Part shown: positions 26,401 to 34,952 of the stretch, in pieces
Position numbering within the stretch: the stretch's first letter is position 1
Layout of the letters: each line of letters begins with the position of its first letter
From: Microbacterium thalli
Lineage (GTDB): Bacteria; Actinomycetota; Actinomycetes; Actinomycetales; Microbacteriaceae
Direction: 5' to 3'
Assembly (NCBI RefSeq): GCF_028737325.1
Contig: NZ_JAQZCH010000001.1
Location: 62,001-126,000, forward strand
DNA length: 64,000 nucleotides
Made by a program: the position numbers and the translations under genes
Notes under the pieces: model-generated
Database searches by the model: none
The model's input: only the letters and a program-made list of their open reading frames with translations
What the model was told of the DNA's origin: nothing

Positions 26401-28318
26401 GCTCGACGCCGCCGAGGTCGCCGCCCGCCTCGACGACCCCACCGCCACCGCCACCGCCACCGCCACCGCCACCGCCACCGACACCGACACCGCCACCGGC
26501 ACCGGCCCAGCGGAGGATCGGCACGCCGCATCCGCTCCGCCGGACGGCGGATCTCCTCCCGCGCACCGGGTCGCCGAGGCCGCCGACCTGCTGCAGCAGC
26601 TCGTGACGGCACGACGCGCCATCCCGGTCACGATCGCCGGCGCGCAGCGGACCGCCGCGATCGAGGATGCCGGCCGCCTGCGCGATGCGCTGGGGGCGGC
26701 GTTGCCGGTGGGTATCCCGACCGCGTTCCTCGAGCCCGTCGTCGACCCGCTCGCCGACCTCGTGGCCCGGCACGCCCGCACCCACGGCCCGTTCCGCACC
26801 GCCGATGTCGCGACGCGTCTCGGCATCGGCACCGCGGTCGCACGGCAGACGCTGCAGCGGCTCGAGTCGCAGGGGCGGATCGCGAGCGGCTACTTCCTGC
26901 CCGAGGCATCCGGAGCCGACGCCGACGACCTCGAGTGGTGCGACTCCGAGGTGCTGCGGCGGCTGCGGATGCGGTCGCTCGCGGCGATCCGCGGCAGCGT
27001 CGAGCCGGTCTCGCCCGAGGCGTTCGCCCGGTTCCTCCCGGTCTGGCAGCACGTCACGCGTCCCCTCGAGGGCGTCGACGGCGTGGCCGCGGTCATCGAG
27101 CAGCTCGCCGGTGTACCGATCCCCGCGAGCGCGTGGGAGTCGCTGGTGCTGCCCTCGCGGGTGCGCGACTACTCCCCCGGCATGCTCGACGAGCTGACGG
27201 CGACGGGCGAGGTCGTGTGGTCGGGGCACGGCACCCTGCCCGGCCGCGACGGATGGATCGCGCTGCATCCGGCCGACATGGCCCCGCTGACCCTCGCGTT
27301 GGCGGACGCCGACACCGAGGCCGACGAGTCGTCGACCGCGGGCGAGCTCGACGTGCGGATCCTCGAGGCGCTGGCCGTCGGCGGCGGCTGGTTCGCCGGA
27401 CAGCTGGTCGCGGCGGTCGGGGCGCCGAACGAGCAGAGCGTGCTCGACGCCCTGTGGCGCCTGGCGTGGGCCGGCCGGCTGACGAACGACACGTTCACGC
27501 CGGTGCGTTCGCTGCTGTCGGGCGGGTCGCAGGCCCACCGCAGCGCGCGTCGGACGCCGCGCTCGCGCCTGTACCGCGGCACTCCGCTCGCGCGCCCGAC
27601 GGCCCCCGCCGCACCGCGCCCGACGACGCTCGGCGGACGCTGGTCGCTGCTCCCCGCCGTCGAACCCGATCCCTCGCTGCGGGTCACCGCCTCGGCCGGC
27701 CTGCTGCTCGATCGCTACGGCGTCGTCACCCGCGGCAGCGTGCAGTCCGAGGGAGTGCCCGGCGGGTTCGCACAGGTCTACCGGGTGCTCGCGGGCTTCG
27801 AAGAGGCGGGCCACTGCCGCCGCGGCTACGTCATCGAGACGCTCGGTGCCGCGCAGTTCGCGGCATCCGTCACCGTCGACCGCCTGCGTGAGTTCGCCGC
27901 GCTGGCCGATCCCCCGCCCCGCCGCGCCGTCACGCTCGCCGCGACCGACCCCGCCAACCCCTACGGCGCGGCGCTCGGCTGGCCCGCGCTCGAGGGCGTG
28001 TCGCATCGCCCCGGGCGCAAGGCGGGCGGCGTCGTCGTGCTCGTCGACGGCGCCCTGACCCTCTACCTCGAACGGGGCGGGCGCTCGGCACTGGCGTTCC
28101 ACGACGATGACGAGGTCCTCACGGCCGCGGCCGCCGACCTCGTCCGCACCGCGCAGGCACGCCGACTCGACACCCTGACGGTGGAACAGGTCAACGGTGA
28201 GTTCGTCTACGGCACGGCCACCGGCCGGGCGCTCCGCGCCGCGGGGTTCGTCGAATCCTCGCGGGGCCTCACGCTGCGGCGGGCGACCGCGGGAAGCCGG
28301 AGCGCCGCGAATGCCTGA
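23483..28318 (+). CDS. lhr: Large helicase-related protein Lhr
   Basis: This is a superfamily 2 DNA helicase of 1611 aa, close to the size of actinobacterial Lhr. The motor (about residues 1-850) has Walker A APTGSGKT, motif II VDEVHAVAATKRG, motif III LSATVR, and motif VI QRVGRAGHQ. The large C-terminal half holds winged-helix-rich domains of the Lhr-CTD and ends in EQVNGEFVYGTATGRALRAAGF. A Thr-Ala dipeptide run near residue 1000 forms a linker. Lhr unwinds DNA and RNA:DNA hybrids, and mycobacterial Lhr is induced by DNA damage. It overlaps the glycosylase gene by 8 bp, so the pair is translationally coupled. Confidence 0.94.
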   Translation: MADVLARFSAPTADWFRGAFSKPTSAQAGAWEAVSAGKHALVVAPTGSGKTLSAFLWAIDRIFRDKVAAGPADDLPVKRRRTDAAPADTRVLYVSPLKALGVDVERNLRSPLVGIGQSARRLGQPVPDVTVGVRSGDTSSADRRALVARPPDILITTPESLYLMLTSQASETLRGVHTVIVDEVHAVAATKRGAHLAVSLERLDALLEKPAQRIGLSATVRPIDEVARFLGGAAPVEIVAPRASKAFDLNVVVPIPDMLHPPAPPGADEAAPAARTDDGEGDDGEGDDGAWYQGPQASEVTGSVWPHVEEAIVDRILKHRSTIVFSNSRRLAERLTGRLNEIYTERLGGNLPDAAAPPAAMMAQAGATAGAEPVLAKAHHGSVSKEQRAQVEDELKSGALRCVVATSSLELGIDMGAVDLVIQVEAPPSAASGLQRVGRAGHQVGEVSRAALFPKHRGDVLHTAVVTERMLAGKIEAIAVPQNPLDILAQQTIAACATGTIEVEGWFETIRRSAPFRTLPRSAYEATLDLLAGRFPSDEFAELRPRLVWDRDQGTLTGRPGAQRIAVTSGGTIPDRGLFGVFVAGESRNARVGELDEEMVYESRVNDVFTLGTTSWRIVEITHDRVNVVPAFGQPGKLPFWHGDGLGRPAELGEALGKFSREVSAAAPEKAAERLRESGLDDYAIENLLAHLAEQREATGSLPTDRTLTVERSRDEVGDWRVILHSPYGMHVHAPWALAVNARIRERLGVEGAAVASDDGIIARVPDAAAEPPGAELFVFDADELEHIVTDEVGGSALFASRFRECAARALLLPRLNPNKRAPLWQQRQRSAQLLEVARRHPSFPIILETLREVLQDVYDLPALLRISRSIADRRIRLVETTTSQPSPYARDLLFGYVGAFMYEGDSPLAERRAAALSVDPALLSELLGKVEMRELLDPEVIAQFEREAQRLAPDRRARGVEGVADLLRLLGPLDAAEVAARLDDPTATATATATATATDTDTATGTGPAEDRHAASAPPDGGSPPAHRVAEAADLLQQLVTARRAIPVTIAGAQRTAAIEDAGRLRDALGAALPVGIPTAFLEPVVDPLADLVARHARTHGPFRTADVATRLGIGTAVARQTLQRLESQGRIASGYFLPEASGADADDLEWCDSEVLRRLRMRSLAAIRGSVEPVSPEAFARFLPVWQHVTRPLEGVDGVAAVIEQLAGVPIPASAWESLVLPSRVRDYSPGMLDELTATGEVVWSGHGTLPGRDGWIALHPADMAPLTLALADADTEADESSTAGELDVRILEALAVGGGWFAGQLVAAVGAPNEQSVLDALWRLAWAGRLTNDTFTPVRSLLSGGSQAHRSARRTPRSRLYRGTPLARPTAPAAPRPTTLGGRWSLLPAVEPDPSLRVTASAGLLLDRYGVVTRGSVQSEGVPGGFAQVYRVLAGFEEAGHCRRGYVIETLGAAQFAASVTVDRLREFAALADPPPRRAVTLAATDPANPYGAALGWPALEGVSHRPGRKAGGVVVLVDGALTLYLERGGRSALAFHDDDEVLTAAAADLVRTAQARRLDTLTVEQVNGEFVYGTATGRALRAAGFVESSRGLTLRRATAGSRSAANA
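26437..26508 (+). repeat. In-frame ACCGCC microsatellite within lhr
   Basis: About eight perfect 6-bp units (Thr-Ala) are followed by three or four degenerate ones with GAC or GGC. The unit length keeps the reading frame, so copy change would only alter the linker between helicase and C-terminal domains. Confidence 0.85.
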
Positions 28319-29084
28319 GGGCGACACCGTCTTCCGCGCCGCGCGCCTGATCGGCGACGCGCTCGTCGGGCACGCGGTCACCCGGTTCGACATCCGGGTG
28401 CCCGGGAGTGCCACCGCCGACCTGCGCGGCGAGCGCGTGCACTCGTCGATCGCGCGGGGCAAGCACCTGCTGCTGCGGGTCGGCGAGCACACGCTGCACT
28501 CCCACCTGAAGATGGAGGGTCGCTGGCACGTCTACCGCCCCGGTCAGCGTTGGCGGGCGCCGGCGTTCCAGGCTCGGGCGATCGTGGGAACGGCCCCGGC
28601 GGATGCCGTCGGGTTCGAGCTCGCCATGGTCGAGGTGCTGCCCACCGCCGACGAGGACCGCCTTGTGGGCCACCTCGGTCCCGATCTGCTCGGCCCGGAC
28701 TGGGACCTCGCCGAGGCGTCGCGCCGGGTTGCCGCCGACAGCCGAGCGGCGCACGTCGCGCTGCTCGACCAGCGCAACGTCGCGGGCCTCGGCAACGTGT
28801 ACGCGAACGAGCTGCTGTTCGTCCGCGGCATCCTGCCGACGACGCCCGCGACCGAGATCGACGCGACGGCGGTGCTCGAGACCGGATACCGGATGATCCA
28901 CGCCAACCGCGACCGCTCCGCCCGCACCTTCACCGGCATCGACCGGCCGGGCCAGCGCATGTGGGTGTACCGGCGCGAGGGCAAGCCGTGCCGGCGATGC
29001 GGCACGCTCATCGAGACCGACGAGATCGGCGCGCTGCCCACGAGCGAGCGCCTGATCTTCTGGTGCCCGCGCTGCCAGAGCTGA
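28311..29084 (+). CDS. DNA-formamidopyrimidine glycosylase family protein (Nei2-like)
   Basis: This base-excision repair enzyme of 257 aa begins MPEGDTVFRAARLI, with the catalytic Pro2 and Glu3 of the Fpg/Nei family exposed after Met removal. The helix-two-turn-helix is seen in LDQRNVAGLGNVYANELLF. A C-terminal zinc finger uses Cys pairs in CRRCG and CPRCQ. It removes oxidised bases and nicks the strand by beta-elimination. Start selection is certain because Pro2 is the catalytic residue. The coupling with lhr suggests joint action in repair and is a recurring arrangement in actinobacteria. Confidence 0.94.
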   Translation: MPEGDTVFRAARLIGDALVGHAVTRFDIRVPGSATADLRGERVHSSIARGKHLLLRVGEHTLHSHLKMEGRWHVYRPGQRWRAPAFQARAIVGTAPADAVGFELAMVEVLPTADEDRLVGHLGPDLLGPDWDLAEASRRVAADSRAAHVALLDQRNVAGLGNVYANELLFVRGILPTTPATEIDATAVLETGYRMIHANRDRSARTFTGIDRPGQRMWVYRREGKPCRRCGTLIETDEIGALPTSERLIFWCPRCQS

Positions 29085-29123
29085 CGTCGCACGGAAGACA
29101 GCCGGCGCCGCGCGGGCCGGCGA

Positions 29124-29771
29124 TCATCGCCCGATGTAGCGCCCCGGGCGGTGGTTGAGCACGAGCACGACGCTCAGCACGACCGCTCCCGCGGCGCTGA
29201 GCAGCACCGCCGGCCACGGCAGCACGAGCAGGGCCGCCAGAATGATGATGATGTCGAAGATCATCTGGGTCCACCCGGCGCTGAAACCCGTGCGCTCCTG
29301 CAGCACGAGGGCGATGATGTTCACCCCGCCGAGGCTCGCGCGATGGCGGAACAGGATCAGCAGGCCCACGCCGGCGAGCAGGTTCCCGCCGAGCGTTCCG
29401 TAGATCGGTTCGATCCTCGCGAACAGCATGAGGTGCTGGTGCACGAAGGTGAACGCCGACACGAGACCGATCGACGCGAATGTCCGGATCGTGAACGACA
29501 GGCCCTTCTTCCACAGCGCGAGAATCGCGAACGGCGCGTTCACGACGGCGAACAGCACGGGGAACGACCACCCCGTCGCATAGCCGACGAGCAGCGCCAG
29601 CCCGGCCGTGCCGCCGGTCACCGAGCCCGACGACTGCAGCAGGTGCAAGCCCAGCGACGCCACGAACGTGCCGGTGAGGATGCCGACCAGGTCTTCGGCA
29701 CGCGTATGCCGGGTGAGGGCCGCTTCGAAGACGAGCGACGGTCCGGTCGAGGGTGCGCGAGAAGGCTCCAC
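29124..29771 (-). CDS. YitT family membrane protein
   Basis: This membrane protein of 215 aa has five or six hydrophobic segments, including LVGILTGTFVASLGLHLLQ, TAGLALLVGYATGWSFPVLF, ASLGGVNIIALVLQE and IIIILAALLVLPWPAVLLSA. The repeated glycine-rich SGSVTGGTAGLAL and ASLGGVNIIAL are typical of YitT. The transported substrate, if any, is unknown. I selected GTG at 29771 because GAGGATGG lies upstream and the residues before it are low-complexity; the frame stays open up to 29999. A likely -10 TAACAT lies at 29816-29821. It is convergent with the glycosylase gene. Confidence 0.8.
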   Translation of the reverse strand: MEPSRAPSTGPSLVFEAALTRHTRAEDLVGILTGTFVASLGLHLLQSSGSVTGGTAGLALLVGYATGWSFPVLFAVVNAPFAILALWKKGLSFTIRTFASIGLVSAFTFVHQHLMLFARIEPIYGTLGGNLLAGVGLLILFRHRASLGGVNIIALVLQERTGFSAGWTQMIFDIIIILAALLVLPWPAVLLSAAGAVVLSVVLVLNHRPGRYIGR

Positions 29772-29815
29772 GAGCCCATCCTCGCAAACGACGGGCGAGG
29801 ACGGCGACGGCCGGC

Positions 29816-29821
29816 ATGTTA
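29816..29821 (-). promoter_or_regulatory. Likely -10 element of the YitT gene
   Basis: TAACAT on the minus strand lies 44 nt upstream of the GTG at 29771 and would give a short leader carrying a ribosome-binding site. Confidence 0.4.
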
Positions 29822-29991
29822 TCGCCCGGCCGTCACCTCGCACACCCCGTCGACCTGGTCGCGTCGGCACCGCACGCTTGTACCAGCAAACCGCTCGGCC
29901 CCGCGCTCCGAATGATTCGTGGGAATGAAAACGCGGGTCGCGGGGTTGTTTCCAGTACTCAGTACCGGACCCGGAACTGTCGGAGGGGATC

Positions 29992-30399
29992 GTGGGCAAG
30001 AACTACATCGACATCGAGAACGACCGTGGCGAGACGCTTCGCTACCGCAAGCACGCGAACGGTCGAGGCTTGATCGCGAACGGGGCCAAGGTGCACCCGA
30101 CCGCTCTCATCGAGGCGGGCGCCTACGTCGAACCCGGGGTTCAGGTCGCAGCCGGCGCGCACATCGGGCGCGGCGTGTGGATCGAGCGCGAGGCCGTCAT
30201 CGGCCCGAACGCCGAGATCGCACCGCACGCGCACGTAGGCTGCGGCGCCGCGATCGGGCCGCGCGCGAAGATCGGCATCCGCGCGTTCATCGGGGCGCAC
30301 GCGCACGTCGCGGGCGGATCGCTCATCGGCGACGACGAGAACATCGCCGACGGCGAGCACGTCGCCACCGACCAGCGGGGTCTGCGGCTGGCGGCCTGA
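29992..30399 (+). CDS. Left-handed beta-helix (hexapeptide-repeat) protein
   Basis: This protein of 135 aa is mostly a hexapeptide-repeat helix. About eleven turns of the [LIV]GxxxX type run from HPTALIEAGAYVEPGVQV through GPRAKIGIRAFIGAHAHV to LIGDDENIADGEHV. The fold is typical of acyltransferases and gamma-carbonic anhydrases, but no acceptor-binding domain is present. The His residues are few and not in the carbonic anhydrase arrangement. It is probably a structural or scaffold protein, function unknown. GTG at 29992 follows GGAGGGGATC, a strong ribosome-binding site. It is cytosolic, with no signal peptide. Confidence 0.7.
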   Translation: MGKNYIDIENDRGETLRYRKHANGRGLIANGAKVHPTALIEAGAYVEPGVQVAAGAHIGRGVWIEREAVIGPNAEIAPHAHVGCGAAIGPRAKIGIRAFIGAHAHVAGGSLIGDDENIADGEHVATDQRGLRLAA

Positions 30400-30418
30400 G
30401 CCGTCGCCCGCGGGCCGA

Positions 30419-30424
30419 TACCCT
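30419..30424 (+). promoter_or_regulatory. -10 element of a leaderless start
   Basis: TACCCT ends 6 nt before the ATG at 30431. The CGGAGG in between abuts the start codon and so is unlikely to work as a ribosome-binding site. Confidence 0.45.
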
Positions 30425-30430
30425 CGGAGG

Positions 30431-31186
30431 ATGGCTACGGGCGGACCACGTCGGCGCCCCGCACGCAGCGGGCGTCGCCCCGACGTGCCCGCGAAGGGCG
30501 CGAAGGCTCCGCGCCGCGACGACCGCTCGGGCGCCGCGCGCAGCGATCGAGCGGCACGCCCGCGCGCCGACGAGCGACCGGACGACCGGATGCCACCGGG
30601 ACCGTTCCGTCTCGGCGCGGTGCCGGGTGCGACGCCCGGCAAGTGGATCGACATCTGGAAGCAGCGGATGCCGCACAACCCGCTCGAGCTCATCCCCCTC
30701 GAGGTCGTCGACCAACGCGCCGCGCTGCGCGAGGGGCTCGTCGACGCCGCGATCGTTCGGCTGCCGATCGAGCGCGACGATCTGAGCGTCATCCCGCTCT
30801 ACGACGAGACGCCCGTCGCGGTGTGCTCGGTCGAGTCGGCTCTCACCGCCGCCGACGAGCTCACCCTCGCCGACCTGGCCGGTGAGCTCGTCATCGTCCC
30901 GCGCGACGATGTGCTCGGTGCGGTCGTGCCGGATGCCGTCACCCCGGCGTTCGCTCCGCTCGCGACCACCGCCGACGCGATCGCGACCGCCGCCACGGGC
31001 ACCGGCGTCGTGCTCATGCCGATGTCGCTCGCACGCCTGCACCACCGGAAGGACGTCGACTTCCGCCCCGTCATCGACGGCCCGCTGTCGAGCGTCGCTC
31101 TGGCGTGGCCCACCGACGCGACGACGCCACTGGTCGAGACCTTCATCGGGATCGTGCGCGGACGCACCGCCAACTCCTCGCGCTGA
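30431..31186 (+). CDS. LysR-type effector-binding domain protein without DNA-binding domain
   Basis: This protein of 251 aa starts with about 55 very basic, Arg/Pro-rich residues, probably disordered. A LysR substrate-binding domain follows: RLGAVPGATPGKWIDIWKQR, then LREGLVDAAIVRLPI and ATAATGTGVVLMPMSLARLHH, in the usual periplasmic-binding-like order. The winged helix-turn-helix of LysR proteins is absent. Actinobacteria carry several such stand-alone proteins, whose role is not established. The basic tail might bind nucleic acid, which is only a guess. A -10 element sits 6 nt upstream of the ATG. Confidence 0.75.
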   Translation: MATGGPRRRPARSGRRPDVPAKGAKAPRRDDRSGAARSDRAARPRADERPDDRMPPGPFRLGAVPGATPGKWIDIWKQRMPHNPLELIPLEVVDQRAALREGLVDAAIVRLPIERDDLSVIPLYDETPVAVCSVESALTAADELTLADLAGELVIVPRDDVLGAVVPDAVTPAFAPLATTADAIATAATGTGVVLMPMSLARLHHRKDVDFRPVIDGPLSSVALAWPTDATTPLVETFIGIVRGRTANSSR

Positions 31187-31198
31187 GCGCCCCGCGGG

Positions 31199-31498
31199 TC
31201 AGCGACCGTGCAGCTCGCGGCCGCCGTCGGCGACCACGCCAGCCACCGGCGTCCGGCGCAGCAGCGCCGCAGCGTCCACCGGATCGGTCGCGTCGACGGC
31301 ATCCGGGTCAGCCTCGAGGACGACGACGAGGGGTGCGGCCATCCGCAGGCGGGTTTGCGTCGCGCGCGCCCGCTCCTGCAAGCCCGGGACGTCGGCGGGG
31401 CGGCGGATGCGCCAGCCGTACCCGGCCGCGGCACGATCGAGGCGGTCCAGGATGTCGCCCAGCTCGGCGACGTCGGTCACGATGAGGCGATCGGTCAT
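31199..31498 (-). CDS. Small conserved-looking protein of unknown function
   Basis: I do not recognise a family for this protein of 99 aa. It starts MTDRLIVTDVAELGDILDRLDRA and contains a hydrophobic strand (APLVVVLEADPDAVDA) and a later GVVADGG, suggesting a small alpha/beta fold. No signal peptide or membrane segment is present. It is convergent with the LysR-domain gene (13 bp apart) and divergent from the amidotransferase-like gene. A -10 GAGAAT ends 6 nt before its ATG, which supports real transcription. Confidence 0.6.
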   Translation of the reverse strand: MTDRLIVTDVAELGDILDRLDRAAAGYGWRIRRPADVPGLQERARATQTRLRMAAPLVVVLEADPDAVDATDPVDAAALLRRTPVAGVVADGGRELHGR

Positions 31499-31587
31499 GG
31501 GCCCATTCTCCGTGCCCTTGCGCTCGGCGCGGCGACATCGGGCGTCACGGCGGCGTCGCCCTCACCGCACCGCCGTAGAATTCTCGA
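31499..31587. promoter_or_regulatory. Divergent leaderless promoter pair
   Basis: Minus strand: GAGAAT (31505-31510) ends 6 nt before the ATG at 31498. Plus strand: TAGAAT (31576-31581) ends 6 nt before the ATG at 31588. Confidence 0.55.
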
Positions 31588-32313
31588 ATGGCCCCGCTCG
31601 TGTACGTCTGCGTGCGCCCGCAGCAGGTGGCCGCCGAGGCCGAGTACGCGTCGTTCCGGACCGCGATGGGGCTCACCACCTCGCAGCTCGAGCGCATCGA
31701 CCTCACGCGCGATCCGCTTCCCGCCGACGCCCTCACCCGGTGGCGCGGTTTCGTCGTCGGCGGCAGCCCCTACAACGCCACCGACTCCGCCGAGACGAAG
31801 GCTGAGGCCCAGCTGCGCCTCGAGGCCGATCTGGCGCGGATCGCCGATGCCGCGGCATCCGGTGAGACCGCTGCCCTGTTCACCTGTTACGGCATCGGCG
31901 TCGCGACGGCGCACCTCGGCGGCGAGATCTCTCGCGACTATCCCGAGGAGACGGGGCCGACCGAGGTCGCGCTGACCGACGACGGCCGCGCCGATCCGCT
32001 CTTCGGAATGCTGCCGCCGACGTTCGCCGCGCTCACCGCGCACAAGGAGGGCACCAGCACGCTGCCCGCCGGCGCCGTGCTGCTCGCGACGAACGCGAAC
32101 TGCCCGGTGCAGGCCTACCGTGTGGGCACCCGTCTGTATGCGACGCAGTTCCACCCCGAGCCGACGCCCCGCGACTTCACCGAGCGCATGACCGTCTACC
32201 GCAACGACGGGTACTTCGACGCCGCCGACTACGACCGCGTCGCCGCGCGGGTGCTCAGCACTCCGGTCACCGAGCCGGCGCGCCTGCTCGCCGCCTTCGC
32301 CGCCGCGTACTGA
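31588..32313 (+). CDS. Class I glutamine amidotransferase-like protein
   Basis: This protein of 241 aa has the class I GATase fold of stand-alone GMP synthase-like proteins. The nucleophile Cys is in ALFTCYGIGVATAHLGG, and the catalytic His in ATQFHPEPTPRDF is followed by a Glu. The partner synthase is absent, so it may hydrolyse a gamma-glutamyl compound by itself; the substrate is not known. It lacks membrane segments. The ATG is fixed by TAGAAT 6 nt upstream, a good -10 element. It is convergent with the TspO-like gene, 18 bp away. Confidence 0.85.
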   Translation: MAPLVYVCVRPQQVAAEAEYASFRTAMGLTTSQLERIDLTRDPLPADALTRWRGFVVGGSPYNATDSAETKAEAQLRLEADLARIADAAASGETAALFTCYGIGVATAHLGGEISRDYPEETGPTEVALTDDGRADPLFGMLPPTFAALTAHKEGTSTLPAGAVLLATNANCPVQAYRVGTRLYATQFHPEPTPRDFTERMTVYRNDGYFDAADYDRVAARVLSTPVTEPARLLAAFAAAY

Positions 32314-32331
32314 GCGCCCCGCACCGAGCGG

Positions 32332-33183
32332 TCAGGCGGTGCGGGTGCGGTGCAGGATGCCGCGGTGCTCGCGGCCGTTCGCGCGCCAGGCCGACACGAT
32401 CGCGGCGGCGACCACGATGACGATGACCACGACAGCGGCCACGGCGACCGGCGTCGACTGCGGCTCGTCGGTCGTGCGGGCGATCGCGACCCAGGCGAGG
32501 CCCCATGACATCGCGATGATGGGCGAGGGGCGCCCGCGCGAGAACGCTGCGATGCCGACGCCGACCGCGGCGACCAGGGCCAGCACGACGACGCCCCAGA
32601 TGTCGGCCTGCGCGCCCCACGACTCGGGCACGGTGCGGCTCAGCCACGCCGTGACGTTGGCGACGGTCGCGAGCGACACCCAACCGAGGTGGAGCCCGAC
32701 GGTCGCGTCCATGAGCAGCCGATCGCCGATCGACCGCGGGCGCGAGCGCACGAGCAGGCGGAACGTCCAGCCGAGCGCCGCGAGCAGCGCGACGATCGCG
32801 ATGACGGTCACGAGCAGCGTCGTGAACTGCGCGGCCAGCAGCCACCCGCCGTTGAGGACGGCGGTCAGCGCGATCCACCACCCGGCCATGCGCTGCCGGT
32901 CGCGCGCACGCTGCGAGGGCAGCGCCTGCCAGATCGCGTAGCCGATCATGAACAGGTAGATCACCGACCAGATGCTGAACGCCTGGCTCCCCGGAGCGAG
33001 CACGGTCGAATCGGCGTCGAGCGCGCCGCCCTGCACCTCGCGGACGTTGGTCCCGCCCAGAAGGCCGGTACCGACCATCGCCGCGATGATCATGAAGACG
33101 ACCGCCGAGATGACCGTGATCTGCCGGGCGAGGTCGCTGCCCCGTCCCGGCGTCCGTGCTGCGTGGTGTGCTGTGGTGCTCAT
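32332..33183 (-). CDS. TspO/MBR-related tryptophan-rich membrane protein
   Basis: This membrane protein of 283 aa has about seven to eight hydrophobic helices, more than the five of classical TspO. Stretches such as FSIWSVIYLFMIGYAIWQALP and NGGWLLAAQ match the TspO/MBR superfamily, whose members bind tetrapyrroles or lipids. The function here is uncertain. I chose the ATG at 33183 over a GTG one codon earlier, because TAGCGT ends exactly 6 nt before it. The promoter overlaps the end of treZ. Confidence 0.72.
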   Translation of the reverse strand: MSTTAHHAARTPGRGSDLARQITVISAVVFMIIAAMVGTGLLGGTNVREVQGGALDADSTVLAPGSQAFSIWSVIYLFMIGYAIWQALPSQRARDRQRMAGWWIALTAVLNGGWLLAAQFTTLLVTVIAIVALLAALGWTFRLLVRSRPRSIGDRLLMDATVGLHLGWVSLATVANVTAWLSRTVPESWGAQADIWGVVVLALVAAVGVGIAAFSRGRPSPIIAMSWGLAWVAIARTTDEPQSTPVAVAAVVVIVIVVAAAIVSAWRANGREHRGILHRTRTA

Positions 33184-33189
33184 CACTTC

Positions 33190-33195
33190 ACGCTA
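33190..33195 (-). promoter_or_regulatory. -10 element of a leaderless start
   Basis: TAGCGT on the minus strand ends 6 nt before the ATG at 33183, between the treZ stop codon and the TspO-like gene. Confidence 0.55.
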
Positions 33196-33215
33196 GGGCG
33201 GTCACCCCGCGTCGA

Positions 33216-34952
33216 TCACGTGCTTGACAGATCCGGGCCCACGATCACCGCGGCATCCGGCGGCACCACGAGCAGCCCGTCGAGGCGTTCGCTGGGCAGC
33301 GTCTCGAGCCAGACGACGTCGTCGCGCGGGTCGATCCGCCACGGCTGGGTCGACAGGTTCACGAGAACCCGCGCGCGCCCCCGCTGCAGGTCGTAGAGCC
33401 GGCCGCCCTCACCCTCGGTCGCGCCGGCGCCGCGCGCCGAGAACCGGGGGTCGGTCAGGTCGGGCGCCGCACGCCGCAGGCGGGCGAGGTCGCGGTACAG
33501 GGCGAGCAGGCGGGCGTGGTCGCTCTCCTCCGCCTCCGTCCAGTCGAGCTTCGAGCGCAGGAAGGTCGCTGGGTCGTTGGGGTCGGGCACGAGGTCCTCG
33601 TCCCATCCCATCTCGGCGAACTCCTGCTTGCGGCCCGCGGCGGTGGCTTCGGCCAGCTCGGGCTCGGGGTGCGAGGTGAAGAATTGCCACGGGGTCGTGG
33701 CACCCCACTCCTCGCCCATGAAGAGCATCGGCGTGCCCGGCGCGGTCAGGGTCAGCACGGCGCCGACGGCGAGTCGATCGGTGCTGAGCGTCGCCGAGAG
33801 ACGGTCGCCCGCCGCGCGGTTGCCGATCTGGTCGTGGTCCTGCGCGAAGGTGACGAGCCGCCACGAGGGCACCTCGGGCGGGATGGGTCGCCCGTGCTCG
33901 CGGCCGCGGAACGACGAGAAGGTGCCGTCGTGGAAGAAGCCCTCGTTCCAGGCCTTCGGCAGCGCGTCGAGCGCGTCGAAATCGGAGTAGTAGCCGACGG
34001 TCTCGCCCGTCAGCGCGACGTGGACGGCGTGGTGCCAGTCGTCCGACCACTGCGCCGTCATCCCGTATCCGCCCGCCTCGCGCGGCAGGATCATGACCGG
34101 GTCGTTCATGTCGCTCTCTGCGATGAGGGTCAGCGGCCGGCCGAGGTGGGTGCTCAGCGCGTCGACGCGCTCGCCCAGCTCCTCGAGCACGTGCATGGGG
34201 CTGTCCTGGTCGTGCAGCGCGTGGACGGCGTCGAGACGCAGCCCGTCGACGTGGAAGTCGCGCAGCCACATCTCGGCGTTGCCGATGATGTACTCGCGCA
34301 CGGCGTCCTCGTCGAGGTTGACGCTGTCACCCCACGTGTTGCGGCGTCCGTCGCGCAGGTAGGGGCCGTACTCGGGCAGGTAGTTGCCCGAGGGTCCGAG
34401 GTGGTTGTAGACGACGTCCTGGATCACGGCGAGGCCGGCGGCGTGCGCGGCATCGACGAACCGGCGGTAGGCATCGGGGCCGCCGTACGACTCCTGCACG
34501 GCGTACCAGAGCACGCCGTCGTAGCCCCAGTTGTGGGTGCCGTTGAAGGCGTTCACCGGCAGCAGCTCGATGTGGGTGACGCCCAGCTCGACGAGGTGGT
34601 CGAGGCGCTCGGCTGCAGCCTCGAGGGTGCCGGCGCTGGTGAAGGTGCCGATGTGGAGCTCGTAGATGAGCCCGCCGGCGAGCGGACGCCCGGTCCAGGC
34701 GTGGTCGGTCCACGTGAACTGCGACGGGTCGTCCCAGGCCGACAGCCCGTGCACGCCGTCGGGCTGACGACGCGAGCGCGGGTCGGGACGCACGTCGTCG
34801 CTGTCGCCGAGCACGAAGCCGTAACGGTCGCCCGGCTGCAGCGCGACGTCGGCCGACCACCAGCCTGCGGCGTCGCGCGTGAGCTCGACGTCAGCGGCAT
34901 CCGGACGTCGCAGCCGCACCCGTTCGGGACGCGGCGCCCATACCTCGATCAT
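33216..34952 (-). CDS. treZ: Malto-oligosyltrehalose trehalohydrolase
   Basis: This GH13 enzyme of 578 aa releases trehalose from the non-reducing-type end made by TreY. An N-terminal beta-sandwich ([18 protein letters not shown]) is followed by the TIM barrel with [12 protein letters not shown], the nucleophile Asp in [10 protein letters not shown], the general acid in [10 protein letters not shown], and the third acid in [11 protein letters not shown]. The length is normal for the family. It is the last gene of the glgX-treY-treZ operon, and its ATG overlaps treY by 4 bp. The enzyme is cytosolic. Confidence 0.95.
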   Translation of the reverse strand: MIEVWAPRPERVRLRRPDAADVELTRDAAGWWSADVALQPGDRYGFVLGDSDDVRPDPRSRRQPDGVHGLSAWDDPSQFTWTDHAWTGRPLAGGLIYELHIGTFTSAGTLEAAAERLDHLVELGVTHIELLPVNAFNGTHNWGYDGVLWYAVQESYGGPDAYRRFVDAAHAAGLAVIQDVVYNHLGPSGNYLPEYGPYLRDGRRNTWGDSVNLDEDAVREYIIGNAEMWLRDFHVDGLRLDAVHALHDQDSPMHVLEELGERVDALSTHLGRPLTLIAESDMNDPVMILPREAGGYGMTAQWSDDWHHAVHVALTGETVGYYSDFDALDALPKAWNEGFFHDGTFSSFRGREHGRPIPPEVPSWRLVTFAQDHDQIGNRAAGDRLSATLSTDRLAVGAVLTLTAPGTPMLFMGEEWGATTPWQFFTSHPEPELAEATAAGRKQEFAEMGWDEDLVPDPNDPATFLRSKLDWTEAEESDHARLLALYRDLARLRRAAPDLTDPRFSARGAGATEGEGGRLYDLQRGRARVLVNLSTQPWRIDPRDDVVWLETLPSERLDGLLVVPPDAAVIVGPDLSST

